NCBI RefSeq assembly: GCF_937616625.2
Contig: NC_065576.1
Location: 19,928,001 to 19,992,000 of the forward strand
DNA length: 64,000 nucleotides
Direction: 5' to 3'
Origin: Mercurialis annua
Lineage: Eukaryota; Streptophyta; Magnoliopsida; Malpighiales; Euphorbiaceae
This document shows, in pieces, positions 35,801-48,500 of the stretch. The stretch's first letter is position 1. Every line of letters starts with the position of its first letter. The notes below the pieces were generated by a model. That model searched no databases. It was not told the DNA's origin and saw only the letters and a list, made by a program, of their open reading frames with translations. The translations under genes and the position numbers were made by a program.

Positions 35801-36738
35801 AGGAATTTAAGCCAAGCGATTAAAATGTTATGAAACAAATCCAAACGTTTAAAACGTTACGAAACAAATCTTAACATTTAACCTTTTTGACGATTTAAGC
35901 CAAACGTTTAAAACGTTATGAAACAAATCCAAATTTTTAAAATGTTTCGAAACAAATCCTAACATTTCACTTTTTTAGCGATTTAAGCCAAACGTTTAAA
36001 TCGTTACGAAATAAATTATAATGTTCCACTTTTTAGCGATTTAAGCCAAACGTTTAAAATGTTACGAAAACAAATACAAAAGTTTAAAACGTTACGAAAC
36101 AAATTCAAATGTATCACCTTTTTATCGATTTAAGCAAAATGTTTAAAACGTTACGAAATTTATCCAAACGTTTAAAACATTACGAAACAAATCCTAACAT
36201 TTCACTTTTTTAGCGATTTTACCCAAACGTTTAAAACCTTACGAAACAAATCCTAATGTTTCCACTTTTTAGCGATTTAAGCCAAACGTTTAAAACGTTT
36301 CGAAGCAAATCTTAACATTTCCCCTTTTTAGAGATTTAAGCCAAATGTTTAAAACGTTATGAAACAAATCCAAACGTTAAAAACGTTGTGAAACAAATCC
36401 TAACATTACTCCTTTTTTGCAATTTAAGCCAAACGATTAAAACGCTACGAAACGAATCCTAGCGTTTCCCCTTTTTAGCGATTTAAGCCAAACGTTTAAA
36501 ACGTTACTAAAAAAATCTTAATGTTGCACGTTTTTAGCGATTTAAGCCAAACATTTAAAACTTTACGAAACAAATCCAAACGTTTTAAACGTTACGAAAC
36601 AAATCTTAATGTTTCACCTTTTTAGCAATTTAAGCCAAACGTTTAAAACATCACGAAACAAATCATAACGTTTCTCCTTTTTAGCGATTTAAGCCTAACA
36701 TTTAAAACGTTATGGAAACAAATCCAAAAGTTTAAAAC
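32823..36738 (-). repeat. Satellite array, minus orientation (copy 1 of a duplicated segment)
   Basis: A/B modules on the complement. The module order and private variants (for example CATTACTCC in place of the CATTTCACC consensus near 34707, 35787 and 36403) recur in the same order at about 45966-49999, so the whole 3.9 kb is duplicated. Confidence 0.93.
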
Positions 36739-37122
36739 TGTCACGAACCGAAATCTCGAGCCGTGACCGGTGCTAGGGAAAGGGAGTGGTAGCTCCGAAT
36801 CCCGTAGCAAGCCTAAAACGAGTAAATTCGTTTTTTTGCAATATAATGTATAATATAAACAATACGATCCTTCATAAAACATTTTCATAAACTTGAAATA
36901 TTTACAATGCTTGCAACATCGTCCGAAGCGATGTACGATAAGTCAGAGTCTTATTATGCGATGTCACACATCAAGCATAGCCCGGTTTGCAAAATAAAGT
37001 AAACGGTTAAAAGCGCAGTTTAAAACTTTATTTACATATCAGATTTTGGATAAAATATTAAAACCGTTAACCTAAGCTATATTTATAACTAGGACTTGAC
37101 ATCTACTGCGGCACTATCGATC
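36739..37122 (-). repeat. Minus LTR, 3' end part, interrupted and truncated
   Basis: It starts TGTCACGAACCGAAATCTCG and matches 50000-50375. It continues at 39684-39777 after a nested LTR. Left flank AAAAC (36734-36738) and the preceding satellite are the same as at 49995-49999, so this is a copy of the same insertion, not a second event. Confidence 0.88.
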
Positions 37123-37576
37123 TGTAATACCCCAAAATAATTAATTAGCTAATTGGACCACGTGTCCAATTTTGATTCGCCAGAGTGGCAATATTAGAAG
37201 AATTTCTGAAAAGATAAAGTAAATAAGTTTCAAGTAGGACGGTTTTGGGAAATTAGTTATGCGGAAATCAAGGTTATATTTCAATTCTAAAGTTAGAATT
37301 GGAATTAAAAGGAAAAATGTCAAGGAAAGCCCAAAATGAAGTTAGGGACTAAAGTGGTAATTTTGCCACTACGTCTCAAAAATGGAAATTTATAAGTTTT
37401 GACGGGAAAATATTAATATTGGGATTCATATTGTTTATCGGATATAGATAATACGTATAAGTTATGATTAAAGAGTTAATTGATTTAGTTATGGACTAAA
37501 TCGAACAAAAGAAAAGTTCAAAGGTTAATTTGTAACAAATAAAGAAAATAAGGATTGAAGGGATGATTTAACCAAA

Positions 37577-37585
37577 TATATATAA
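37577..37585 (+). promoter_or_regulatory. TATA box of lone LTR
   Basis: TATATATAA, about 170 bases upstream of the possible splice donor AAG|GTAAAT at 37754. Confidence 0.55.
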
Positions 37586-37970
37586 GGAATTGATTATGAA
37601 TGATGAATCAGAGAAGGATCCAGAAGCTAACATTTCATTTCGATCGATAACTTCGTTTCTTCGCCGTTTCGCCGTTTGGCGTCCGTTTCAGACGATTCTC
37701 GCGGCAATCTCTTCGGAATTGGAAGCTCTATCAATCCTAAGCTTCAAAATAAGGTAAATATCTCGAAATTTGGTGTTAAACTCGAAGAATAGGGGCTGTT
37801 TTGTATAGAAAGTTACGTTCGAATCGTACGGTTAGGAATCGAGTCGTTTTTGACGTTTTTAAGTTGTAAAATGATAAGATAAGTGTTTAAATGAATTGGG
37901 TATGAAGTGGTATGAGTTTGGGAGCCCCGGAAATGGCTCAGGGGCGCCGGAAAAACGTCGCACACGTCGG

Positions 37971-38085
37971 TGCACGACGTGCTGCACTTCAGCACGTCGT
38001 GCAGGCGCACGACGTGCACCATGAAGGGCACGACGTGCCCTTCACAAAAATTGAAGGGCACGACGTGCCAAGGTGACACGACGTG
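37971..38085 (+). promoter_or_regulatory. Array of CACGACGTG palindromes
   Basis: Five CACGACGTG copies and one CACGTCGTG within 115 bases. 37971-38003 has 14-base arms TGCACGACGTGCTG / CAGCACGTCGTGCA. 38022-38044 is a perfect odd palindrome with arms TGAAGGGCACG / CGTGCCCTTCA. ACGT cores are known plant bZIP targets; binding here is conjecture. Confidence 0.75.
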
Positions 38086-38532
38086 CCCTAACTCGACCCG
38101 GATCTCCGTGGGACTTCCGGGAGTGAAAAAGGACCTCCGATAGCTTGATTTGAGTGTGAAACTTAGTGAAATATTTTGAAATAGATATAAAACATTATAT
38201 AAATGAAAATTAACATAATAAATAGTCAAGATAAGTACATCGATTAAGTAAGAATCCGATCAAGAAGTTATCAAAATTGAGAGAAACGAATACGAAACGA
38301 AAGGGGTGATAACTTAAATCTATAACCTAGGGTTTTAGGTTTTTAAGGTTCACGTTTATGTATTAAACGTGTATTTGATCTATATGTATCAGACGTGTCA
38401 GCAAACGGTGGGGTCAGCCGACGTGGTCTAGCACGGGCATATTATCATATTGACTTCGTTATTGATTGGATAGCGGTCACTGTGAGTTGCACTTTACTTT
38501 CGTGTATTATCGATTAATATTATTTTGATATC

Positions 38533-38536
<4 letters not shown>

Positions 38537-38575
<39 letters not shown>

Positions 38576-38590
38576 TGTTTATATGCATCG

Positions 38591-38640
<50 letters not shown>
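38537..38640. repeat. Two (TA)n microsatellites
   Basis: TA runs at about 38537-38574 and 38594-38640 separated by CTGTTTATATGCATCGCAC. The other LTR types have a short TA-rich tract at the same place (for example 5609-5650), so this is local expansion. Confidence 0.95.
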
Positions 38641-38643
<3 letters not shown>

Positions 38644-38716
38644 TTGTTGATATGCTACATGTTTTGATTAAGTTTTATGTACGAGAACCTAGTATACGAT
38701 CCAACGAAACTAGCTA

Positions 38717-38735
38717 CCTATTGGGTGTCAACAGG
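38717..38735 (+). other. Stem-loop in LTR (one mismatch)
   Basis: Arms CCTATTG / CAACAGG around GGTGT, flanked by AACTAGCTA and CTGTGTGATCAC. There is one A.C mismatch. Confidence 0.5.
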
Positions 38736-39683
38736 CTGTGTGATCACAAGTAATTGAGTCAGTCTAGCGTGTCTGACTATAAGATATGATTTGAGATGCA
38801 TGCATGGTTTGATTATGAAAGCTATGATATGGATGCGATACGAGAGTGAACTCGGTTACAGTGTAACCTGAGCCCCGTATCTAGTAGGTTGGACCTACCA
38901 GTGGGTTGGACCCACCTCTTTGGGATTAAGAGATATGTTCTGACTGACGTGGTTGAACGTGAACGCTCCCGGGTCAGATTATTGGAATCAGTATGATTTG
39001 AATAATAGTGAGTTACGTTATGTTTCAGGATTTTAGTTTCGAAAGGATCGAGTACTTGTTCATATGTATTTTTATATTGATATTGATTTGAAATGCGATG
39101 CTATGCTTTTAAAATAATACCGTTAGTAAACTGTGAACTCACTCAGTATTTTTCCAAATACTGACCCCTCACCTTTGATGTCTTTCAGGTGCTTAGTTTG
39201 TGGACCTAGCTAGAGGCCAAATTTTGAAGTCCAGAAGTCGGCTGTATATGTTAGTTTCTGACTTTTGTGAACGTTGCAGTAGTGGTCCTTCGTCGATAGT
39301 ATAGTAGCCTGGACAGCAGTTCATTTTGATTGTATATATTAACTGCTGTTATTGTTTTATATGCATTTTGATAGGCTACGTGTTTAGTATATGATCCACG
39401 GCCCCAGATGCCGGTGAGATGTTTGAAACACTAACTGATGTATATAGTACCGCGAGGCCAGTTCGTACAGGGTACGGTAACTAGAGCCCGCGAGGTTTTG
39501 AAACAGTTAGTGTAAATGTATAATTATATGTTATATATGTATATTTGCTTCCGTTGGTTGATATTGATTATTTTATATTATATTTGCGAAAAATTAATTG
39601 TGAATTTAGGCTTGCTACGGGTTCCGGAGCTACCACTCCCGTTCCCTAGCGCCGGTTGCGGCTCAATATTTTGGGTCGTGACA

Positions 39684-39777
39684 CGATCAAAGTCTTCTTA
39701 TTTACATACTTCCAACATACGGACTTCTGAACAAGGATAAAAGTCCGTCATGTCAAAACATTTTACCTGAAAGGAAA
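39684..39777 (-). repeat. Minus LTR, continuation of 36739-37122
   Basis: It matches 50380-50465 and then stops. About 2.2 kb of the LTR present at 50000-52692 is absent here. Confidence 0.85.
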
Positions 39778-39802
39778 CATTTTACCTCAAAACATTTTAC
39801 CT
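39756..39802. repeat. Filler-like triplication at truncation point
   Basis: AAACATTTTACCT occurs at 39756-39768, 39775-39787 and 39790-39802. The sister copy at 50440 has one. Satellite resumes right after the third copy. Confidence 0.85.
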
Positions 39803-42800
39803 TACGAAATTTGTCCAAACGTTTAAAACGTTACGAAACAAAACCTAACATTTCACCTTTTTAGCAATTTAATCAAAACGTTTAATATGTTACGAGACTA
39901 ATACATACGTTAAAAACGTTATGAAACAAATCCTAACGTTTCCCTTTTTCAGCGATGTAAGCCAAACGTTTAAAACGTTACGAAACAAATCTTAACATTT
40001 CCCCTTTAGGGCAATTTAAGCCAAACAGTTAAAACGTTACGAAACAAATCCAAACATTTCACCATTTTAACAATATAAGCCAAACATATAAAACGTTACA
40101 AAACAAATCTAAATGTTTTACCTTTCTAGCGATTTAAGCAAAACGTTTAAAACGTTACGAAATTTTTCCAAACGTTTAAAACGTTACGAAACAAATCCTA
40201 ACATTTCACCTTTTTAGCGATTTAATCCAAACGTTTAATACGTTACGAAACTAATCCATACGTTTAAAACGTTTTGAAACAAATCTTAACGTTTCCCGTT
40301 TTCAGCGATTTAAGCCAAACGTTTAATACGTTATGAAAAAAATCTTAACATTTCCCCTTTTGAGCGATTTAAGCCAAACATTTAAAATCTTACGAAATAA
40401 ATCCAAATATTTCACGTTTTTAACAATTTAAGCCAAACGTTTAAAACGTTACGAAACAAATCCAAACGTTTTACCTTTTTAGCGATTTAAGCCAAACATG
40501 TAAAATGTTACGAAATTTATCCAAACATTTAAAACATTATGAAACAAATGCTAACATTTCACCTTTTTAGCGATTTAAGCCAATCGTTTAAAACGCTATG
40601 AAACTAATCCAAATGTTTAATACGTTATGAAACAAATCCTAACGTTTCCCCTTTTTTGTGATTTAAGGCAAATGTTTAAAACATTACGAAACAAATCTTA
40701 ACGTCTCCCCTTTTTGTAGATTTAAGCCAAACGTTACGAAATAAATCCAAATATTTCACCTTTTAAAAAATTTAAGCCGAATGTATAAAACGTTACGAAA
40801 CAAATCCGAACGTTTAAAACGCTACAAAACAAATCCTAATGTTTCCCCTTTTTAGCGTTTTAAACCAAACTTTTAAAATGTTACGAAACAAATCTTATCG
40901 TTTCACCTTTTTAGCGATTTAAGAAAGACGTTTAAAACTTTACGAAACAAATCCTAACATTTCACCTTTTTAGCAATTTAAGCAAAACGTTTAAAATGCT
41001 ACTAAACAAATCCTAATGTTTCTCCTATTTAATGATTTAAGCCTCACGTTTAAAATGTTACAAAAACAAATCCAAATGTTTAAAACGTTATAAAACATAT
41101 CCAAAATGTTTCACCTTTTACGATTTAAGCAAAACGTTTAAAACGTTATGAAACAAATCCTAACATTTCACCTTTTTAGTGATTTAAGCCAAACGTTTAA
41201 GACGTTACGAAAACAAATCCAAAAGTATAAAACGTTACGAAACAAATCCAAACGTTTCACCTTTTTAGCTATTTAGGCCAAACGTTTAAAACGTTACTAA
41301 TTCAAACGTTTAAAACATTACGAAACAAATCCTAATGTTTCCCCTTTTTAGTGATTTAAGCCAAACGTTTAAAAAGTTACGAAACAAATTTTAACGTTTC
41401 ACCTTTTTAACGATTTTAGACAAACGTTTAAAATGTTACGAAACAAATACAGATGTATAGAACGTCACGAAACAAATCCTAATGTTTCACCTTTTTAGCA
41501 ATTTAAGCCAAATGTTTAAAACGTTACATAACAAATGCTAACGTTTCACCTTTTTAGCGATATAAGATAAACGTTTAAAACGTTATGAAAACAAATCCTA
41601 ACATTTAAAATGTTACGAAACAAATCAAAACTTTTAACCTTTTTAGGGATTAAAGCCAAACGTTTAAAACATTATGAAACTTATCCGAACGTTTAAAACG
41701 TTACAAAACAAATCCTAACGTTTCACCTTTTTAGCGATTTGAGCCAAAAGTTTAAAACCTTACGAAACAAATCTTAACGTTTCACATTTTTAGCGATTTA
41801 AGCCAAACTTTTAAAACATTACAACAAAAATCCAAATGTTTATAACGTTACAAAATAAATCCTAACTTTTCACCTTTTTAGCGATTTAAAACAAACGTTT
41901 AAAACGTTATGAAACAAATCCTAACATTTCACCTTATTAGCGATTTAAGCCAAACGTTTAAAACGTTAGAAAATTTATCCAAACATTTAAAACGTTAAGA
42001 AACAAATCCTAACGTTTCACCTTTTTAGCTATTTAAGCCAAACGTTTAAAACGTTACGAAACTAATCCAAATGTTTAAAACGTTACGAAACAAATCCTAA
42101 TGTTTCCTCTTTTTAACAATTTAAACAAAACGTGTAAAACGTTATGGAACAAACCTTAACGATTCCCCTTTTTAGCGATGTAAGCCCAACGTTAAAAACG
42201 TTACGAAACATATCCAAACGTTTATAACGTTGCAAAACAAATCCTAACATTTCACCTTTTTAGCAATTTAAGCGAAACGTTTAAAACGTTACGAACCAAA
42301 TCCAAACGTTTCGAAACAAATCCTAACGTTTCCCCTTTTCAGCGATTTAAGCTAAACGTTTAAAACGTTACGAAACAAATCTTAGCGTTTTACCTTTTTA
42401 GCGATTTAAGAAAAAAGTTTAAAACTTTACGAAACAAATCTAAACGTTTAAAACGTTACAAAACAGATCCTAATGTTTCACTTTTTTTAGCAATTTAAGC
42501 AAAACTATTAAAATGTTACGAAAAAAATTCTAATGTTTCTCCTTTTTGGCGATTTAAGCCTAACGTTAAAAACGTTACGAAAACAAATTCAAACGTTTAA
42601 AACGTTATGAAACAAATCAAAATGTTTCACCTTTTAACGATTTAAGCCAAATGTTTAAAACATTACGAAACAAATCCTAACATTTCACCTTTATAGCGAT
42701 TTAAGCGAAACGTTTAAAACGTTATGAAAATAAATTCAAACGTTTAAAACGTTACGAAACAAATCCAAACGTTTCACTTTTTTAGCGATTTAACCCAAAC

Positions 42801-43521
42801 GTTTAAAACATTACGAAACTTATTCAAATGTTTAAAACATTACGAAACAAATCCTAACGTTTCTCCCTTTTAGCGATTTAAGTCTAACGTTTAAAACGTT
42901 ACGAAACAAATCTTAACATTTCACCTTTTTAGCGATTCAAGCCAAATGTTTGAAACGTTACAAAACAAATGCAAATGTATAAAACGTTACGAAACAAATC
43001 CTAACATTTCACCTTTATAACAATTTAAGCCAAACGTTTAAAACGTTACGAAAGAAATCTTAACGTTTCACCTTTTTAGTGATTTAAGTCAAATGTTTAA
43101 AACTTTACGAAAACAAATCCAAACATTTAAAACGATACGAATCAAATCCAAACGTTCCACCTTTTTAGCGATTTAAGCCCAACGTTTAAACAATTACGAA
43201 ACTTATCCAAATGTTTAAAACGTTATAAAACAAATCCTAACGTTTTACCTTTTTAGTGATTTGAGCCAAACGTTTAAAACGTTATGAAGCAAATCTTAGA
43301 GTTTCACATTTTTAGCGATTTAAGCCAAACGTTTAAAACTTTACGAAATTTATCCAAATGTTTAAAATGTTAGGAAACAAATCCCAACATTTCACCTTTT
43401 TGGGGATTTAAGCCAAAGGTTTAAAACGTTACGAAACCTATCCAAACTTTTAAAACGTTACAAAACAAATTCTAACGTTTCCTCTTATTAGCGATTTATG
43501 CCAAATGTATAATACATTATG
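39803..43521 (-). repeat. Satellite array, minus orientation
   Basis: A/B modules on the complement, more diverged than 32823-36738. It ends at TTATG (43517-43521), the target copy of the LTR that follows. Nothing else is seen in it. Confidence 0.93.
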
Positions 43522-44658
43522 TGTTAGTAGTATATGCCCTAGGGCCATTTGATCGTGTATATTTGTAGAACTAATCCCAATGGCAAAGATATATATGTTC
43601 TATTTGAACTAGGTGTCTCATCAACTAAGTGTTCATGTATTACGTATTGTCCTTATCACATTGTGGTAGAATCTATTCTTAAGGTGTTAAGAATATGAGT
43701 GACAGATTCTATTATACAAGTGATCTAAATAACCGTTCGCGATCGATGGGGTCCTGCGAATAAGGGCATTGCATTATCCCAGAAAGATCGTCACCTCTGT
43801 TTATTCTCCTGATTAGTAAAGAGTTACTAAATTATAGGAAGTAGTGAGTCTCATACTACTTGATGGGGATCAGAATAAACATGTGGACACTCAAGGTGTT
43901 GAGTGAGTCGAACAAGTGACGCTAGATGACTTATACATGGTAATTCATTAAAGTCAATTTAATATCATCTAGTTCATAATTGTACATATGTCCTTTGACT
44001 TGCGGTGACACTATCTTGTATATAGGTGATTAGAGTTTGATACTCCTTAACCCTAGATCTTTCATGAGCTAGGGCCGCGGGATGTGTTGGCTCTAGTTAG
44101 TTGTATATGGAGATAGGGGTTTAACCTAGAAAGGATTCATCACTCTGGATGAAGGGAGACAAGATTCTATGCTATCTCAAATTGTTCTTGATGGATGATA
44201 AAACCTGCGCAGGTGTATATGACTTACATAGAAAGTTGTTTCTAGTGAAAGTCATATTTATCAAGAATAAGAACTGAGAGATGAGGTCATATAATCAAGA
44301 CATACAGTGTTTGACTTAAACGTGACACTAGTCGAGATTGTAATCTTAGATGAAGGGAATTTCGAGTGTACGGTAATTATGAACATTGGTTCATAAAGAA
44401 TGCATCGAAACATTCATCTCTATTTGGGGGTCGTGATATGTTGCTAGACGTCACTCTCGATCTACGAGAATTAATAATTAAATGGGATTTAATTATTTAA
44501 TATAAGAAAGGCGTTTCCTATGACTCTCGTTGCCATATAGATGTGAACCTAGTTAGTCACACACAATAGAGTGTGCAACCGATTGAGTTTATGAAAGATC
44601 GATTTCATATAGATACTAGCATATCTCGGAAATTAATCTAAGATGAAAAACAAGTACA

Positions 44659-44775
44659 AATTAGGGACTAATTTGTAAGAGTTATAAATTAGTAAGAACC
44701 TAATTGTACTATGTCCAAATTAATTAGGGACTAATTTATAAGAGTTATAAATTAGTAGGAACCTAATTATATTTT
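44659..44775 (+). repeat. Two-copy tandem repeat in lone LTR
   Basis: Two copies of AATTAGGGACTAATTTGTAA followed by GAGTTATAAATTAGTA and GAACCTAATT, about 62 bases apart. Confidence 0.85.
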
Positions 44776-45048
44776 AACCAAGTTTTATGATTAAAAGGTT
44801 TAAGTAATTAATTAGTGTAATTAATGATACTTAAATCATTAATCATAAGCTAATGGAATGATGATGTCATGGTGATGATGTAATGAGATAAGCCTATGTC
44901 ATATGTGTGATGTCATATGATGACATCACTTATATGATGTCACCTATGTGATGTCACCACATGAAAGGTGTCATGTGGTGGCAACACCTTTGCTTGGTGT
45001 GTGACACCTAGCATGCAAGGTGTTGCATTCCTAAGACATGCTCTAACC

Positions 45049-45056
45049 TATAAATA
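45049..45056 (+). promoter_or_regulatory. TATA box of lone LTR
   Basis: TATAAATA within CCTATAAATAGAGC, about 460 bases from the LTR end. Confidence 0.65.
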
Positions 45057-45514
45057 GAGCATGTCCTTGCTCATTTCACAACAACACACAACACACATCT
45101 CACTACAAAGTTGTAGAGAGAGAAAGCACTTGAAGGAGTTCAAGTAGTCATCAATCACAGGAAAAACTTGGCGACGTTTTTCATACATCCGAGCAAGGTA
45201 GTGATCGCGGCGAGAGTTTGAGCTTAGGGCTGCTCAGCAAAAGGAACTCTTGCAGGATTACTTCAAGGCGAGGATTCAATCGGACGCATACTCGTGTGGA
45301 CGAGCTTGAGGTCGCCGTACTTTCGGGACTACAAGAATCGTTGGAGAATCGACATAGGTATTCTTCTTACGATTCTTAGATGCGTGCTTTAATTACTAAA
45401 TGATACGACGATCCATTTGTTGTTGATATGATCAACTTTAGGATCCGGATTGTTAGAATTTCGATTTTGAATTGAAATATACGATCTGGACCCGCGCCTC
45501 CCGCTGCGCCAACA

Positions 45515-48500
45515 TTATGAAACAAATCTAAACGTCTAAAACGTTACGAAACAAATTTTAACATTTCACCTTTTTAGCCATTTGAGCCAAACGTTTAAAA
45601 CTTTACGAAACAAATCCAAACATTTAAAACGATACGAAACAAATCCAAACGTTTCGGCTTTTTAGCAATTTAAGTCGAACGTTAAAAACATTACGAAACA
45701 AATCCTAACGTTTCTCCTTATTAGCGATTTAAGCCTAACGTTTATAACGTTACGAAAACAAATCCAAATGTTTAAAAAGTTATGAAACAAATCCAAACGT
45801 TTCTCCTTCTAACGATTTAAGCCAAACGTTTTAAACATTATGAAACAAATCCTAACATTTCACCTTTTTAGCGATTTAAGCCAAACGTTTAAAACTTTAC
45901 GAAAACAAATCCAAACGTTTTAAACGTTACGAAACAAATCCAAACATTTCACCTTTTTAGCGACTGAAGCCAAAGGTGTAAAACATTACAAACTAATCCA
46001 AACGTTTGAAACATTACAAAACAGATCCTAACGTTTCACCTTTTCAGAGATTTAAGCCAAACGTTTAAAACGTTACGAAACAAATCTTAATGTTTCATCT
46101 GTTTAGCGATTTAAGCCAAACGTTTAAAACGTAACGAAACTAATCCAAATGTTTAAAACGTTACAAAACAAATCCTTATGTTTCACATTTTTAGCAATTT
46201 AAGCCAAATGTATAAAACGTTACAAAACAAATCCTAACGCTTCCCCTTTTTAGCGATTTATGCCAAACGTTTAAAATATTTCGAAACTTATCCAAACGTT
46301 TAAAATGTTAAAAAAAATCCTAACGTTTCACCTTTTTAGCGATTTGAGCCAAACGTTTAAAACGTTACGAAACAAATCTTAACATTTCACTTTTTTCACG
46401 ATTTAAGCCAAACATTTAAAACGTTACGAAACAAATCCAAATATTTAAAATGTTACGAAACAAATCTTAACGTTTCCCCTTTTTAGCGATTTAAGCCAAA
46501 CGTTAGAAGCGTTACGAAACAAATCTAAACATTTCAAATTTTTAGCGATTTAAGCCAAACGTTTAAAACATTACGAAACAAATCCAAACGTATAAAACGT
46601 TACGATACAAATCCTAACGTTTCAAAATTTTAGCGATTTAAGCCAAATGTTTAAAACATTACGAAACAAATCTTTATGTTTCACCTTTTTAGCGATTTAA
46701 GCCAAAGGTTTAAAACGTTACGAAACAAATGCAAACGTTTAAAATGTTACGAAACAAAACCTAACTTTTCACCCATTTAGATATTTTAGCCCAACATTTA
46801 AAACGTTACGAAGCAAATCCAAATGTTTCACCTTTTTAGCGATTTAAGACAAACGTTTAAAACATTATGAAACTAATCCAAACGTTTAAAACGTTACGAA
46901 ACTAATCGAAACGTTTAAAACGTTACGAAAAAAATCCTAACGTTTCCCCTTTTTAGCTATTGAAGCCAAACGTCTAAAATGTTACGAAACAAGTAGAAAC
47001 GTTTAAAACATTACGAAACAAGTCGAAACGTTTAAAACGTTACAAAACAAATTCTAACGTTTCACCTTTTTAGTGATTTAAGCCAAACATTTAAAACGTT
47101 ACAAAACAAATCTTAATGTTTCACCTTTTTAGCAATTTAAGCCAAAATTTTAAAACGTTCAAAACAAATACAAACGTTTAAAATGTTACGAAAAAAATCC
47201 TAACGTTTCACCTTTTTAGCAATTTAAGCCAATCCTTTAAAACGTTACAAAACAAATCCAAACGTTTAAAACGTTATGAAACAAATCCTATCATTTTCCC
47301 TTTTTATCGATTTAAACCAAACGTTTTAAGCGTTACGAAACCAATTCAAACATTTTACCTATTTAGCGATTTAAGCCAAACATTTAATACATTTGAGCAA
47401 TTTAAGCCAAACGTTTAAAATGTTACGAAACAAATCCAAATGTTTAAAATGTTTCGAAACAAATCATAACGTTTCACCTTTTTGGCGATTTCAGCCAAAT
47501 GTTTAAAACGTTACGAAACAAATACAAATGTTTTACCTTTTTAGCGATTTAAGCCAAACATTTAAAACGTTAGGAAATTTATCCAAGCGTTTAAAACGTT
47601 ACGAATCAAATCCTAACATTTCACCTTTTTACGATTAAACCCAAATATTTGAAACGTTATGAAACTAATCCAAACGTTTAAAATGTTACGGAAAAAATCC
47701 TAACGTTTTCCCTTTTTAGCGATTTATGCCAAACGTTTAAAACGTTACAAAACAAATCTTAACGTTTCCCCTTTTTAGAGACTTAAACCAAACGTTAAAA
47801 ACGTTACGAAACATATCCAAACATTTAAAACGTTGCGAAACAAATCCTAACATTACTCCTTTTTAGCAATTTAAGCCAAACGTTATGAAACAAATCCAAA
47901 CGTTTAAAAAGTTACGAAACAAATCTTAGCGTTTCTCCTTTTTACCGATTTAAGCCAAACGTTTAAAACGTTACAAAAGAAATCTTAATCTTTCACCTTT
48001 ATAGGATTTAAGTCAAACGTTTAAAACTTTACGAAACAAATCCAAACGTTTAAAACGTTACGAAACAAATCCTAAAGTTTCACCTTTTTAGCAATTTAAG
48101 CCAAACGTTTAAAACTTCACAAAACAAAACCTAACGTTTCTCCTTTTTAGCAATTTAAGCCAAATGTTTAAAACGTTACGAAACAAATCCTAACGTTTCC
48201 CCTTTTTAGCGATTTAAGCCAAACGTTTAAAACGTTAAGAAAACAAATCCAAACATTTAAAACGTTACGAAACAAATCAAAACGTTTCCCCTTTTTAGCA
48301 ATTTAAGCCAAACGTTTAAAATGTTACGAAACTAATCTAAACGTTTAAAACGTTACAAAAAAAATCCTACCGTTTCACATTTTTAGAGATTTGAGCCAAA
48401 CAATTAAAACGTTACGAAACAAATATTAATGTTTCACCTTTTTAACGATTTAAGCCAAACATTTAAAAAGTTATAAACCAAATCCAAATGTTTAAAATGT

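Larger units (their letters stand above)
37754..39188 (+). other. Candidate intron inside LTR (37123-39683)
   Basis: Possible donor AAG|GTAAAT at 37754. Branch-like GAACTCACT, then a CAGTATTT/AAATACTG hairpin, then a pyrimidine stretch and GTCTTTCAG|G at 39188. This is the strongest-looking acceptor of the set. Inferred only. Confidence 0.45.
37123..39683 (+). repeat. Lone LTR with 5-bp target duplication (2561 bp)
   Basis: It starts TGTAATACCCC and ends GGGTCGTGACA. CGATC is duplicated at 37118-37122 and 39684-39688. The sister sequence at 50360-50385 shows the unoccupied site with a single CGATC. It contains a TATA box (37577), palindromes (37971-38085), two TA microsatellites, a stem-loop (38717) and a possible intron. 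A solo LTR arises by recombination between the two LTRs of a full element. Confidence 0.95.
43522..45514 (+). repeat. Lone LTR of a different retrotransposon family (1993 bp)
   Basis: It starts TGTTAGTAGTATATGCCC and ends GCTGCGCCAACA. TTATG is duplicated at 43517-43521 and 45515-45519. A TATA box (45049) and a downstream ACAACACACAACACAC leader set the strand. It contains a two-copy ~60-bp repeat (44659-44775) and the hairpin CCACATGA / TCATGTGG near 44960. It is unlike the other LTRs. The short TG...CA ends fit Ty1/copia, but the family is not certain. Confidence 0.9.

Noticed and set aside
38537..38640. TA runs as a MITE or hairpin element
   Set aside because: Simple dinucleotide expansion without terminal repeats or target duplication.
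45340..45480. A splice-donor-like AG|GTATTC in the lone LTR at 43522-45514, as a seventh LTR intron
   Set aside because: No convincing acceptor with CTCAY and a pyrimidine tract follows before the LTR end, so it was left out of the set.
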